From Planctomycetaceae bacterium (GTDB lineage Bacteria > Planctomycetota > Planctomycetia > Planctomycetales > Planctomycetaceae): DNA of 62,877 nt. The position numbers and the translations under genes are program-made. Under the pieces are notes generated by a model. It did no database searches. It saw only the letters and a program-made list of their open reading frames with translations, and had not been told where the DNA came from. The stretch is from NCBI GenBank assembly GCA_900299185.1, contig OMIV01000001.1, forward strand, positions 1 through 62,877. The letters run 5' to 3'. Below are positions 17,352-25,902 of this stretch, one piece after another. Positions within the stretch are counted from its first letter, which is position 1, and every line of letters begins with the position of its first letter.

Positions 17352-18383
17352 ATGACTCCGACCTCACCGGTATCGCGCATCGTCATTGCCGGAGCGACTC
17401 GCGCGACGACTCTCACCTTGCAAGCTTTGATCAAGCACCAGGCACCCGTCGTCGGAGCGCTGCAATTAAGAGAAGCCTCGGCCCACACTGTGACCGGATT
17501 CGATGACCTGGAAGAACTCGCACAGCCCGCCGGCATTCCGTGCGTCGTCTTTCGCAACATCAATGATGCCGCAGTCGTCGCTCAGGTCCGAGAATGGCAA
17601 CCCGATCTCATGTTCGTGGTCGGCCTGTCGCAACTTGTCGCGGCCGAACTGCTCGCCGTCCCGAAGTATGGCAGCATTGGATTCCATCCCACGTTCTTGC
17701 CGAGTGGTCGAGGTCGCGCTCCGTTGGCTTGGTTGGTTCTGGATGGAGCACCCGGCGCAGCAACCTTCTTCTTGATGGACGAGGGCACGGACTCGGGACC
17801 GATCTTCGCTCAAAAGCCCTTCGAGATCTCGCCGCACGACTACGCCTCGGACGTGGCACAAAAGCTGGAGTCATCAATCACAGCGGCGCTTGATGAGTGG
17901 TTGCCAAAACTCCTGTCGGGCGAATGGAACCCTCGTCCTCAAGACGAAGTGTTGGCGACCTACAACGGCAAGCGCGGCCCCGACGATGGCCTCATCGACT
18001 GGCATCGGCCTGCTGTTGAAATCCATGCTTTGATTCGTGCCGCGAGCGATCCTCATCCGGGCGCTTACACCTGGTTGAACGACCGCAAATTGATCGTTTG
18101 GCGGGCCGAGCTTGAGCCTCACTTGCCGTGGCGTGGAGTGCCGGGTCGCGTACTTTTGACATGCCCCGAACGAGGTAGCCTGATGCAAACCGGCGACGGA
18201 CTCATGTGGCTAACGCGCACGCAATGGGCCGATGAGTCAGCCGACGTGCTCCCACCGTCTGTCGCTAAGGTCGGAGTCAAACTGGGCTATGTCCTGCAAG
18301 ACGAAGTCGCCCGATTGAAGTCGCGACTCACCGCGCTCGAAACGCGGATGGAAGAACTCACACAGTCAGTTCAAGCCAAGTGA
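17352..18383 (+). CDS. Formyltransferase-family protein (methionyl-tRNA or sugar formyltransferase-like)
   Basis: A 343-residue protein with a formyltransferase N-domain and a C-terminal domain like that of Fmt/ArnA. The signature GFHPTFLPSGRGRAPLAW carries the catalytic His of the N-H-D set, and DEGTDSGPIFAQK carries the Asp. It uses 10-formyl-THF in this family. The last 30 residues (LKSRLTALETRMEELTQ) form a coiled coil not typical of Fmt. Sequence around the active site departs from housekeeping Fmt, so formylation of an amino sugar is at least as likely. ATG 17352 has AAAGGA 7 bases upstream. Confidence 0.8.
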   Translation: MTPTSPVSRIVIAGATRATTLTLQALIKHQAPVVGALQLREASAHTVTGFDDLEELAQPAGIPCVVFRNINDAAVVAQVREWQPDLMFVVGLSQLVAAELLAVPKYGSIGFHPTFLPSGRGRAPLAWLVLDGAPGAATFFLMDEGTDSGPIFAQKPFEISPHDYASDVAQKLESSITAALDEWLPKLLSGEWNPRPQDEVLATYNGKRGPDDGLIDWHRPAVEIHALIRAASDPHPGAYTWLNDRKLIVWRAELEPHLPWRGVPGRVLLTCPERGSLMQTGDGLMWLTRTQWADESADVLPPSVAKVGVKLGYVLQDEVARLKSRLTALETRMEELTQSVQAK

Positions 18384-18699
18384 CTGCAACGGTGCCCGGA
18401 TAAGAGAAGCTCGAAGCGTCCTCCTGCTGCCGAACAATTCCCACCTCGCCCTCTGAGTGCTCCGCTTCTCAGCGTTTCAAATAACTTGGAGCCTGGCCTT
18501 CGACATGACCGCCGGACTTCGAACGTAACGCTCACGGTTCTCTTCCTGGCGTCTTTGCGTTTCAAAAAACGAATGAACGCAACGGCGAGAAGTACGCTAA
18601 AGCCCGGCACTGCTTTGCTTCCCGGCTCGGCACCTGCCCTAATCCACGATGTCGAGTTCTGATTCGTCTCATCCGACCTACTTCAAGGAGCCCGCTGTC
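18384..18699. other. Intergenic stretch with a dispersed TGGCGTCTTTGCG-type motif
   Basis: No gene is visible. Around 18541-18563 the sequence CTTCCTGGCGTCTTTGCGTT resembles segments at 19701-19731 and 20843-20873. The promoter of the downstream isomerase-like gene is presumably here. Confidence 0.45.
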
Positions 18700-19617
18700 A
18701 TGACCGTTCTCTCTCGCCGAGGTTTCTTAGCTGCCGGTGCCGTCGCCACTTTAGGAGCGGCATCGTTACCGAATGTCCGCGCTGCTGAGCCGATCACTCG
18801 CAATGGCAAGTCCTACATGAAGCTCAGTCTGGCCGCGTACTCTTTCAACAAGCTCCTGCCCAAAGGCGGCACGGCCGAGACTCGCAAAGAAGCCAAGATG
18901 CAGCTCGAAGACTTCATCGACTACTGCGCTAAGCTCGATCTCGCGGGTACCGAACTGACGTCTTATTACTTTCCCAAAGACATCACTCCCGAGTACCTCG
19001 TCTCGATCAAAGAACGCACCTTCCGCCTGGGCCTGGATATTTCTGGCACCGCCATCGGCAACGACTTCTGCGTCGTCGATCCCGAGAAGCGAAAGCAGCA
19101 ACTCGAATCGTGCAAGCAGTGGATTGACCACGCGGCCTTCATGGGTGCCCCAGTCATTCGCATCTTCGCGGGCAACGTGCCTAAGGGAGACACTGAAGAA
19201 GCAGCTCGTGAACGCTGCATTGCCGGCATCAACGAGAGCTTGGACTACGCCGCTCAGAAGGGTGTGATTCTCGCGTTGGAGAATCATGGCGGCATCACCG
19301 CAACGCCGGCTCAACTGCTGGCCATCGTCAAAGGAGTGAAGTCATCGCCGTGGTTCGGCATTAATTATGACAGCGGCAACTTCCGCACTGACGACCCCTA
19401 CGCCGACCTCGAACAGATCGCTCCGTATGCGGTGAATGCTCAGATAAAAGTGTCTGTCGTCGCCAAGGGCCAGAAGCAGCCTGGCGATCTGAAGCGAATG
19501 GTCGACATCCTCAAGCAAGCCAACTACCGAGGCTACCTAGTGCTCGAGTACGAAGAAGCCGACCCGTATGGCGAGATTCCCGACTACATGAAGAAGCTGC
19601 GGGACTTGATTGCTTAG
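18700..19617 (+). CDS. Tat-exported sugar phosphate isomerase/epimerase-like TIM-barrel protein
   Basis: A 305-residue protein of the xylose isomerase-like TIM-barrel superfamily. A twin-arginine signal SRRGFLAAGAVATLG lies at residues 5-19. The barrel shows metal-ligand candidates in GVILALENHGG (Glu), WFGINYDSGNF (Asp) and YLVLEYEEADP (Glu). Family members isomerise or epimerise sugars or inositols; the substrate is unknown. ATG 18700 is chosen for the Tat signal and AAGGAG 10 bases upstream, although the frame is open to 18649. Confidence 0.87.
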   Translation: MTVLSRRGFLAAGAVATLGAASLPNVRAAEPITRNGKSYMKLSLAAYSFNKLLPKGGTAETRKEAKMQLEDFIDYCAKLDLAGTELTSYYFPKDITPEYLVSIKERTFRLGLDISGTAIGNDFCVVDPEKRKQQLESCKQWIDHAAFMGAPVIRIFAGNVPKGDTEEAARERCIAGINESLDYAAQKGVILALENHGGITATPAQLLAIVKGVKSSPWFGINYDSGNFRTDDPYADLEQIAPYAVNAQIKVSVVAKGQKQPGDLKRMVDILKQANYRGYLVLEYEEADPYGEIPDYMKKLRDLIA

Positions 19618-19652
19618 GCCAAGAACGCCGAACTCGCCTCTGGAAGAATTCT

Positions 19653-19735
19653 AACGCAGAGTCGCCGGGAACGCGGAGTTAGCCGTTGAAGAAGTTCACT
19701 CTTCCCCGCGATCTCCGCGCCTCTGCGTGAGGCGA
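19653..19735. repeat. Imperfect inverted repeat between convergent genes
   Basis: CGCAGAG...CGCGGAG (19656-19677) is mirrored by CTCCGCG...CTCTGCG (19713-19727). It lies between the isomerase-like gene and the ExeA-like gene, which converge here, and could serve both as a terminator; no long T-run is present. Confidence 0.4.
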
Positions 19736-19793
19736 TTGCTGATCACCTAAAACCAAGACTGGATCAACGCCGAGGACAGCACAGTCGCAACGG

Positions 19794-20630
19794 TTACACA
19801 TACTCGTGTTGCAGAACCGAGAAGTCTTCGACTTCGTTCGACGCCGCGAGTTCTTCCGCGACGGAATCAATCAGGTCCTCGTCGATCACTTCGCGTTCTT
19901 CAGCCATGCCGGCGATAAGCGACAGCTCGCACAAACGACAAAGTGTTCGCGGGCAGCCTCGCGATAGAGCATGCAATCGAATGACCGCGTCGCCGCCGAA
20001 AATGGCTCGTTCGCAGCCAGCTCGCTGCAGCATGTCCTGAATGAAGTCGCCCGTATCTTCGAGCATCAGCGGAGTCAGCTCGACGCGCAGATCGGCATGA
20101 GAACCCAGCAAGCGTGCCAATTTCGAATACTCACTCGAACGCGCACCGACCAAGAACGTGACGCTGCCTTTGGCTTCCGCGAAGTGGAAGAGTCGTTCCA
20201 GCAAGTTGTGACAACTACCGTCCGCTCGTTCGATGTGCTCCAGTGTGAAGACCAGTTGTGCTCGAGCCAGCTTCAGCGACTCGATGTGGTCAGCCACGGA
20301 GCGCCACAAGGTCCAGCGAGTAGCCGCCGGATTGGGAGCAAGTTGCAGTGCGGATGCGATCTGCCAGAGCAATTCATGAGCGTCGAGCCCCACCAAATCC
20401 ACGCCAGCATGATGTCGTCGACTCCGCCGGACTTGATGGCCCACAACTTTCAACAGCAGTGACTTACCTGAGCCAGCTCCACCGGTCAGCACTCCGAGTC
20501 CGCGTTGCTGCTCGATCACGTAGAAGAGTCGCGCGAGAGCTTCCTCATGCACCGGGCTTTCGTGAAACCAACGCGCATCCAAACGGTTCGCAAACGGAGA
20601 GGCGGTCAATCCCCAGTAAGACTCGATCAT
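19794..20630 (-). CDS. ExeA-like AAA ATPase
   Basis: A 278-residue ATPase of the ExeA/general secretion family: the start MIESYWGLTASPFANR is the family hallmark (Y-x-G-L-x-x-x-P-F) and Walker A is GGAGSGKSLLL near residue 57. The Walker B region reads QLVFTLEHIERA, without the usual Asp-Glu pair, so ATP hydrolysis may be altered. Relatives support assembly of secretion or pilus machines. No secretion gene flanks it, so its partner is not known from context. Confidence 0.8.
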   Translation of the reverse strand: MIESYWGLTASPFANRLDARWFHESPVHEEALARLFYVIEQQRGLGVLTGGAGSGKSLLLKVVGHQVRRSRRHHAGVDLVGLDAHELLWQIASALQLAPNPAATRWTLWRSVADHIESLKLARAQLVFTLEHIERADGSCHNLLERLFHFAEAKGSVTFLVGARSSEYSKLARLLGSHADLRVELTPLMLEDTGDFIQDMLQRAGCERAIFGGDAVIRLHALSRGCPRTLCRLCELSLIAGMAEEREVIDEDLIDSVAEELAASNEVEDFSVLQHEYV

Positions 20631-20976
20631 ATGCAGTCGCCTTTTCGCATCGCTGTCCGTTTCCGACGGAGGTCCCCACGAAGCGCAACGACTCCGACAC
20701 TCGGAAACATCGCTGTTATCGGCACACGACCGAGATTCGGTTCAATCGGAAATCTCGATCGACCAGAGAACTCAGAGATTCCGCAGATCCCAGTTCCATC
20801 AAAGGCTCAGAGAGCTGGAATCCAACGTCCGCCGCTCATCCCTCTTCCTCCGCGTCCTGGCGCCTTGGCGTTTATCGCCTTTGTGAATCGCTGAATTCGC
20901 CGTGAGCGCTGAGAAAGAGTAGAGCCCGTTTTCGCACGTTCTCCGAGTACTCCGCGCCACTGCTTGAGACATTTCC
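20631..20976. other. Intergenic stretch without a recognised gene
   Basis: About 345 bases between two genes on the minus strand. It includes a CTCCGCGTCCTGGCGCCTTG segment (about 20848-20870) resembling those near 18.55 and 19.7 kb. No convincing coding region is seen. Confidence 0.45.
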
Positions 20977-22431
20977 TTAGCGAATCTTCGCAGGCGCCTT
21001 CTGACCCTTGGGGATCAGCGACGTGTACTTCACGCCGTCCATTCGCTGTTTCCAGTCGGCTTTGGCGGCGGCCACCAGCTCGGGCTTTTCGAACAAGTCC
21101 AGCGTGGCAATGGCCAGGGCCTTTGAGGCGACGATCATGCCTTTTTCACCGATCGTCGAGCCCATCGCAGCCACGTTTTGCCAGCTATGTCCGGGGCTCT
21201 CGGCGGCGAAACAGGCCACTCGCAAACCAGCGGTCGGCACGTACCAACTGATGTCGCCCACATCGGTCGAGCCTTTGCTGATCTCGCCAGCCTCCTGCAA
21301 GGTCTGCACTCTCTCTTCAATGGCGACTTTGATCGAAGTACCGAACTCGTCGATGACTGGTTGCTGCAAGCGTCTTGCCAAGGCTCGTTCTGTGTCCGTG
21401 AATTTGGGCGGACCGACGCTAACCAACGCCTGGTGCAACATCTCGTTGAGCGGTTCATTGAGAACCAGCTCGTGGCAGTCGGTCTCGATTTGCAGGCTGA
21501 CCTTGGTGCGAGTCATCAACGCGGCACCCTTCGCGATGTCTTGGACCCAGTCGAAATAGTTCTCGACGTCTTTGTGCTTGTCTGCCCGTATGTAGTACCA
21601 GACCGTCGCGGAAGCCGGGACAACATTGGGAGCACCCCCGCCGTCGGTGATGACATAATGCAGGCGAGCGTCTTCTTTGATGTGCTCGCGCATGAAGTTC
21701 ACGCCCACGTTCATCAGCTCGACCGCATCCAAAGCGCTGCGGCCCTTTTCGGGACTTCCAGCCGCGTGAGCAGCCGTGCCTTTGAAGGTGAACTTCACGG
21801 ACGCCGCGGCTTTCGAGCTGCCCGCCCAGACTCCGGTTTTATTGGCCGGATGCCAGTGCAGGCAGACATCCAGGTCATCGAACTGGCCATCCAGCAGCAT
21901 GTAGACCTTGCCGATCAAGGTCTCCTCAGCCGGAGTGCCAAACACCTTCAAAGTGCCTTGGATGTTGTGCTTCTGCAGAGCGGATTTGACAGCGATTGCC
22001 GCCCCCAGAGCACCGGTCCCCAGACCGCTATGTCCGCAACCATGTCCGGGAGCACCTTCGACAACCGGCACGCGGTCGCCTTCCACTTTTTGAGAGAGCC
22101 CCGGCAAGGCGTCGTACTCGGCCAGGATGCCAATCACCGGCTTCCCCGACCCAAATGTGGCGACAAACGAAGTCGGCATGCCGCTGACTCCGGTCTTCAC
22201 TTCGAAACCCTCTTGCTTAAGTTTCGAAACCAACAACTCCGACGACCGACGCTCTTCGAGCCCAACTTCGGCGAACTCCCAGATGGACTTGTTGACGGCC
22301 TTCAGCAGCTCTTGCCGCGACTCCACATCAGCCACCGCCGTCTGCTGAGTCGGACGTAACTCACCCGCAAGTCCCAGCGTCAGCCCCCAGCCCAAAACGA
22401 AAACGCATCCAATCAACTTTCGAAGCAGCAT
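20977..22431 (-). CDS. M20-family amidohydrolase, AbgB-like, exported
   Basis: A 484-residue metallohydrolase of the M20/amidohydrolase group, closest in pattern to p-aminobenzoyl-glutamate utilisation protein B. A signal peptide (LIGCVFVLGWGLTLGLAG) is present. IGILAEYDALPG and APGHGCGHSGLGTGA carry metal ligands (Asp, His), FGTPAEETLIGK the catalytic and metal Glu residues, and FKGTAAHAAGSPEKGRSALD the dimerisation-domain start. AGGAG lies 9 bases before the ATG. It cleaves an amide in an exported compartment; the substrate is not known. Confidence 0.88.
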   Translation of the reverse strand: MLLRKLIGCVFVLGWGLTLGLAGELRPTQQTAVADVESRQELLKAVNKSIWEFAEVGLEERRSSELLVSKLKQEGFEVKTGVSGMPTSFVATFGSGKPVIGILAEYDALPGLSQKVEGDRVPVVEGAPGHGCGHSGLGTGALGAAIAVKSALQKHNIQGTLKVFGTPAEETLIGKVYMLLDGQFDDLDVCLHWHPANKTGVWAGSSKAAASVKFTFKGTAAHAAGSPEKGRSALDAVELMNVGVNFMREHIKEDARLHYVITDGGGAPNVVPASATVWYYIRADKHKDVENYFDWVQDIAKGAALMTRTKVSLQIETDCHELVLNEPLNEMLHQALVSVGPPKFTDTERALARRLQQPVIDEFGTSIKVAIEERVQTLQEAGEISKGSTDVGDISWYVPTAGLRVACFAAESPGHSWQNVAAMGSTIGEKGMIVASKALAIATLDLFEKPELVAAAKADWKQRMDGVKYTSLIPKGQKAPAKIR

Positions 22432-22844
22432 GGTCGGTAGGCTCCTGATGAAGAGCTGTTGTTAATGCGGTTCTCCGCCATCTCCGTTGAGGAGCCTCGC
22501 CCTCCCAAGAATCAACACGAAGACGGAGAGCTAACTCATAAGACATCGCAGCGCAACGATCCCGAGCGACTTTAACATCAGCCCTCTGAAACGACCGCCC
22601 GTGAGCCCACGCCAATCCCGATGATTCCCGCCCGTGAGCCGCCCCAAGCACCTTCATCACCGCTCACGAACCGGCTCGCCGTGCACAAAAAGGGCAACCT
22701 CAAGAGGCTGCCCAATATCAATTATATTCCCGACCAAATTCCGCACCGACGAGACACTACAAGCGAGCGGACATATGCAACAATGGAGATATCATTTATC
22801 AGAACGACTGCGGTCAGGTGCAACGCTTGGTTCGCTACGGCCCT
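22432..22844. other. Intergenic stretch without a recognised gene
   Basis: About 413 bases between two minus-strand genes. Reading frames here give no recognisable domain. The centre (22700-22800) is AT-richer than its surroundings, compatible with a promoter of the amidohydrolase gene. Confidence 0.45.
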
Positions 22845-23390
22845 TTAGTCGCAGTCTTGGTAGCCGCCCAACTCACCACACTTCCGACACCGAAACATGT
22901 AGGCTGTGGGCGAACCTTCCTTGTCCAGTGCCGAGAAAAACCCATCCCATTCGGGGCCATCGGAGAGTCCAGCGGAATCTTGGATCGCGGCAATCGCCTG
23001 GGGTCCAAGTGCTGTTAGCTCCTGCTTCCCTGCCCGCCCGATGAACTGAGCCGCATCGCCACAATGGGTCCACCATTGCTCTTGCTGCCAGCCAGAGAAT
23101 CCGGGGGTGCGATAGGCGACTTCCTCGATCACATCTTCCGGCACCTCATCCCACATCCCGCCTCCGCCAATGCCGGCATCGTCGGTGAAACTCGTTTCCA
23201 GCTTTTCATGAGCCGAGCCGTCTGCAATGCACCACGGGCAGATGCATCGGTCATATTCCTCCACCGCATAGACCGGACCGGTGTAGATGAAGCCGCGCGC
23301 CTTGCCGCAGCAGGCGCATTCCGTGTCGGACTTGACAACCATGCCGGTCGCGAGTGGGTCTGGGTGGTATTTGAAAGTTGGCAGCGCCAC
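22845..23390 (-). CDS. CbrC family protein (UPF0167)
   Basis: A 181-residue cytosolic protein of the CbrC family, whose E. coli member affects colicin E2 tolerance. Family features are FKYHPDPLATG at the start, CACCGKARGFIYTGPVYA, CICPWCIADGSAH, and a second Cys pair CRKCGELGGY near the C-terminus, suggesting zinc binding. The start is GTG at 23390 with GGGAG 9 bases upstream. It stands alone. Such genes are patchily distributed and often sit in accessory stretches. Confidence 0.85.
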   Translation of the reverse strand: MALPTFKYHPDPLATGMVVKSDTECACCGKARGFIYTGPVYAVEEYDRCICPWCIADGSAHEKLETSFTDDAGIGGGGMWDEVPEDVIEEVAYRTPGFSGWQQEQWWTHCGDAAQFIGRAGKQELTALGPQAIAAIQDSAGLSDGPEWDGFFSALDKEGSPTAYMFRCRKCGELGGYQDCD

Positions 23391-23843
23391 GGTCGTCGTC
23401 TCCCAAACCAGCGAAGAGAGAATTAAGCAGCACGCTGGATAACTCGGCCATGCGTCGAGGACTGCTCAAGCCTTCCTTAGTCAAAGTGGCTTGGATCCAG
23501 CGGTTTGTCAACCAACCGGCGGAGCCTCTTGGTGGGTGGATAACCTGTTATGGCCACATGCGGCATAACTCGGATACGGCTGCATGCGGTGTATCTCATG
23601 AGGTTCCGCAGCGGTCTTGAGTGAAGATAGAGAGTGCTGGCAATTGTTGTTGTCATCGAACTGTGACGCGCCGTTGTTTGAGAGCAGGTCGGGATTCCAT
23701 CTCGCCTTATTGCATTTGCGGCGCCTTGGTAAGCGGTAGGTTTGGCACTGATCGGGGCGGGGTGGCTCGTGGTTGACGGCCGAACGTGGGTTTGAAGGGG
23801 TGTTATTACCGCTGCGGCTCGGGATGGAATCCCAAGCTACTTA
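23391..23843. other. Intergenic stretch without a recognised gene
   Basis: About 453 bases between two minus-strand genes. A short imperfect palindromic patch (GCCACATGCGGCATAAC, GGCTGCATGCGG) lies near 23550-23590. No convincing reading frame is seen. Confidence 0.45.
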
Positions 23844-25448
23844 CTACTCGATCCCCAAGGTTTGGCTGAGTCCGATAATGGGGATGTTGGCCCAGTCGGG
23901 GCGATTATTGAGTTCATACCGAAGTTCGTAGAGCGCTTTCTCTAGCAGGAAGACATCGAGCAACCGCTGAGCCGTCGGGCGGTCTGATGGTAGCAGTTTT
24001 CGATCTGCTACCGCCGAGGAGTATGTCGAAATAAAGGCTCGCGCGACCGACGAAAACCAATACTGCTGCCAGCCAGCGATATCCGTCTGCGGCGGCAGAT
24101 CACGTAACGCATCAATCAGCCCGACAGCTCCAGCGTTAGAGGCGTAGTGAAATGATCTCAACATACCGGCGAGGTCTTTGAAGACCGGACGCTTTTGGCG
24201 ACGTTCAACCAACGGCCGGTCGGGTTCGCCTTCAAAATCGATAATCTGAAAGTCATCGAGCGTACGCAGCACTTGCCCCAAGTGATAATCGCCATGCACT
24301 CGGATCATCGAACAACCAGGCTCAGTATCATCCGACATCAAGCTGTTGAGAAACTCGGTTGAGCGAGCGGCGAACTCAATCGCAAACTTGGTCGCACCGA
24401 TCGACGCCACGACGTCGCGTCGCGCAGCGAGTAGGTCTTCGGACGTCTTGATCTCACTCTGAATCAGCGACACCAATTGTCGCAAATTAGAGGACGTCAG
24501 CGGTTCCGGAACGAACGCAGCTTCGGTGCCTTCTGCCAATGTCAGATGCAGCTCCGCAGTCCGTTGCCCCATCAGAGCCGCAGCGTGAATCGAGTCCCTC
24601 ACGAGTTCGCTAATCGCCGCCGGAGCTTCCGATGCCGACGAGTCTTGCCTATCGGCATCCAGTCGCCACTGGACCGGTTTGGGTGCTTGCTTCAGCAGTT
24701 CAGAATGCTGACTTAGCCGCTGCCAAAACTGACCGAGCAGCTTCAAGCAGTACGACCATGCTTCGGACTCGGCCACCAATCGCTGACTCAAAATGGCCAA
24801 GCAACGAGGTTCCGCATCGCGTGGCGTGTAGGTGATCGTTCCCGCCACAGCCGGCGTGTTGGCATAACCGTGCTCGGTCAGGAACGAGCCGATTTCAGCA
24901 TCGGGATTGAGCCCGACTTGAGGCCGTCTAAACAACTTCAGGAAGTACGACGAGCCGATTGATACCGAAGTATTGCTCTGCTGACCGCCATGCACCGCTA
25001 CGTCTTCCGGTCCACACAACATCACATGCTCGGGCACAAACGCGCGAGAGACTTCGGCTCGCAGTTCACCGCCAGAGTCCGTCTGGATGGCGCCGCCTTC
25101 AACCAACAGCTTCGTCAACAGGCTGAGCCAGAACTCGGACGACAAGCATTCGTACAAATCAAGCGGACCATGCGAAGTCTGCACCTGCGCCAGCATCGCT
25201 TGAGTGCCGCAGGAAGCTAGCTCCAGCGGAACGGCATAGAGATCCAGCGCACCGTCTTCAAACTTAACACTGAGCAGCGCGACAAACTGCACCGAGTCAG
25301 CGGTCTCTCGAATGGTCGCCCCATCCACGATGGCAACGCTCGCAACGCGTTTGGACTTCGTCGCAAACCACCGCTGCTGAGGCAACCAAGCCGACAGTCG
25401 ACGCCCGACTTCAACGTCATCTCGCAGACTCAAATGATCGAACTGCAT
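23844..25448 (-). CDS. Maltokinase-like phosphotransferase
   Basis: A 534-residue kinase-fold protein that in this family phosphorylates maltose to maltose-1-phosphate, the substrate of GlgE. The N-terminal cap domain contains WLPQQRWFATKSK, the mark of maltokinases and of the C-terminal domain of TreS-Mak fusions. The kinase core has VHGDYHLGQVL (catalytic Asp) and IIDFEGEPDRPLVER (metal-binding Asp). ATG 25448 is used because GGAGG lies 6 bases upstream, in place of TTG 25454. treS and glgE are not in the window; GlgX is. The promoter side holds a large inverted repeat. Confidence 0.87.
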   Translation of the reverse strand: MQFDHLSLRDDVEVGRRLSAWLPQQRWFATKSKRVASVAIVDGATIRETADSVQFVALLSVKFEDGALDLYAVPLELASCGTQAMLAQVQTSHGPLDLYECLSSEFWLSLLTKLLVEGGAIQTDSGGELRAEVSRAFVPEHVMLCGPEDVAVHGGQQSNTSVSIGSSYFLKLFRRPQVGLNPDAEIGSFLTEHGYANTPAVAGTITYTPRDAEPRCLAILSQRLVAESEAWSYCLKLLGQFWQRLSQHSELLKQAPKPVQWRLDADRQDSSASEAPAAISELVRDSIHAAALMGQRTAELHLTLAEGTEAAFVPEPLTSSNLRQLVSLIQSEIKTSEDLLAARRDVVASIGATKFAIEFAARSTEFLNSLMSDDTEPGCSMIRVHGDYHLGQVLRTLDDFQIIDFEGEPDRPLVERRQKRPVFKDLAGMLRSFHYASNAGAVGLIDALRDLPPQTDIAGWQQYWFSSVARAFISTYSSAVADRKLLPSDRPTAQRLLDVFLLEKALYELRYELNNRPDWANIPIIGLSQTLGIE

Positions 25449-25902
25449 CTTCAACCTCCATGTGAAAGAGTGCCGGGATTAACCGTTTCCACTCAGCGCC
25501 CGACACGCTGCGAGCAACGAAAGTGTGGCGACCTTGATTCGGTCCGTCATGTCGACGCGTTAACCAAGGTTTCTCACCGAAAGACACCAACGAGGCTGCG
25601 CCTCAAACCAAAGTAGCCATCATCGCTCCGCGTGATGAGCCTTCATCCCAACGCCATTACCTGCCAACGAAGATCGCCACATGTTCGAACTCAAACTCGG
25701 AAGGCACGTCACGCGGAGCGATGACGGCTACTTTGACCGAGGCAAAACTTGGCTCATCTGTGGAGTGTTTCATTTCTGAAGAGTCTAAACTGCATCGCAA
25801 ACTTTGTTGTGTTGGACTTCTGCGGCTGGCTCCTCTGAAATCCCCTCGATTTGAAAGTTCGACCGAGCATCCATCTCCATCCGCAGAGAGTCTCAATTCA
25901 CG
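25449..25902. other. Intergenic region between divergent genes, holding an inverted repeat
   Basis: About 454 bases separating the maltokinase and methyltransferase promoters. Apart from the inverted repeat at 25609-25735, no gene or defined regulatory site was recognised. Confidence 0.5.
25609..25735. repeat. Pair of 36-base inverted copies of a GC-rich repeat
   Basis: 25609-25644 and 25700-25735 are reverse complements of each other with three mismatches, separated by 55 bases. The shared core is TCACGCGGAGCGATGA. As RNA they would form a large cruciform or hairpin. The arrangement is like paired REP elements. Confidence 0.7.

Noticed and set aside
21178-22359. A 393-codon + strand frame opposite the M20 amidohydrolase
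   Set aside because: The minus strand encodes a complete family member with signal peptide and metal motifs; the + frame is a shadow.
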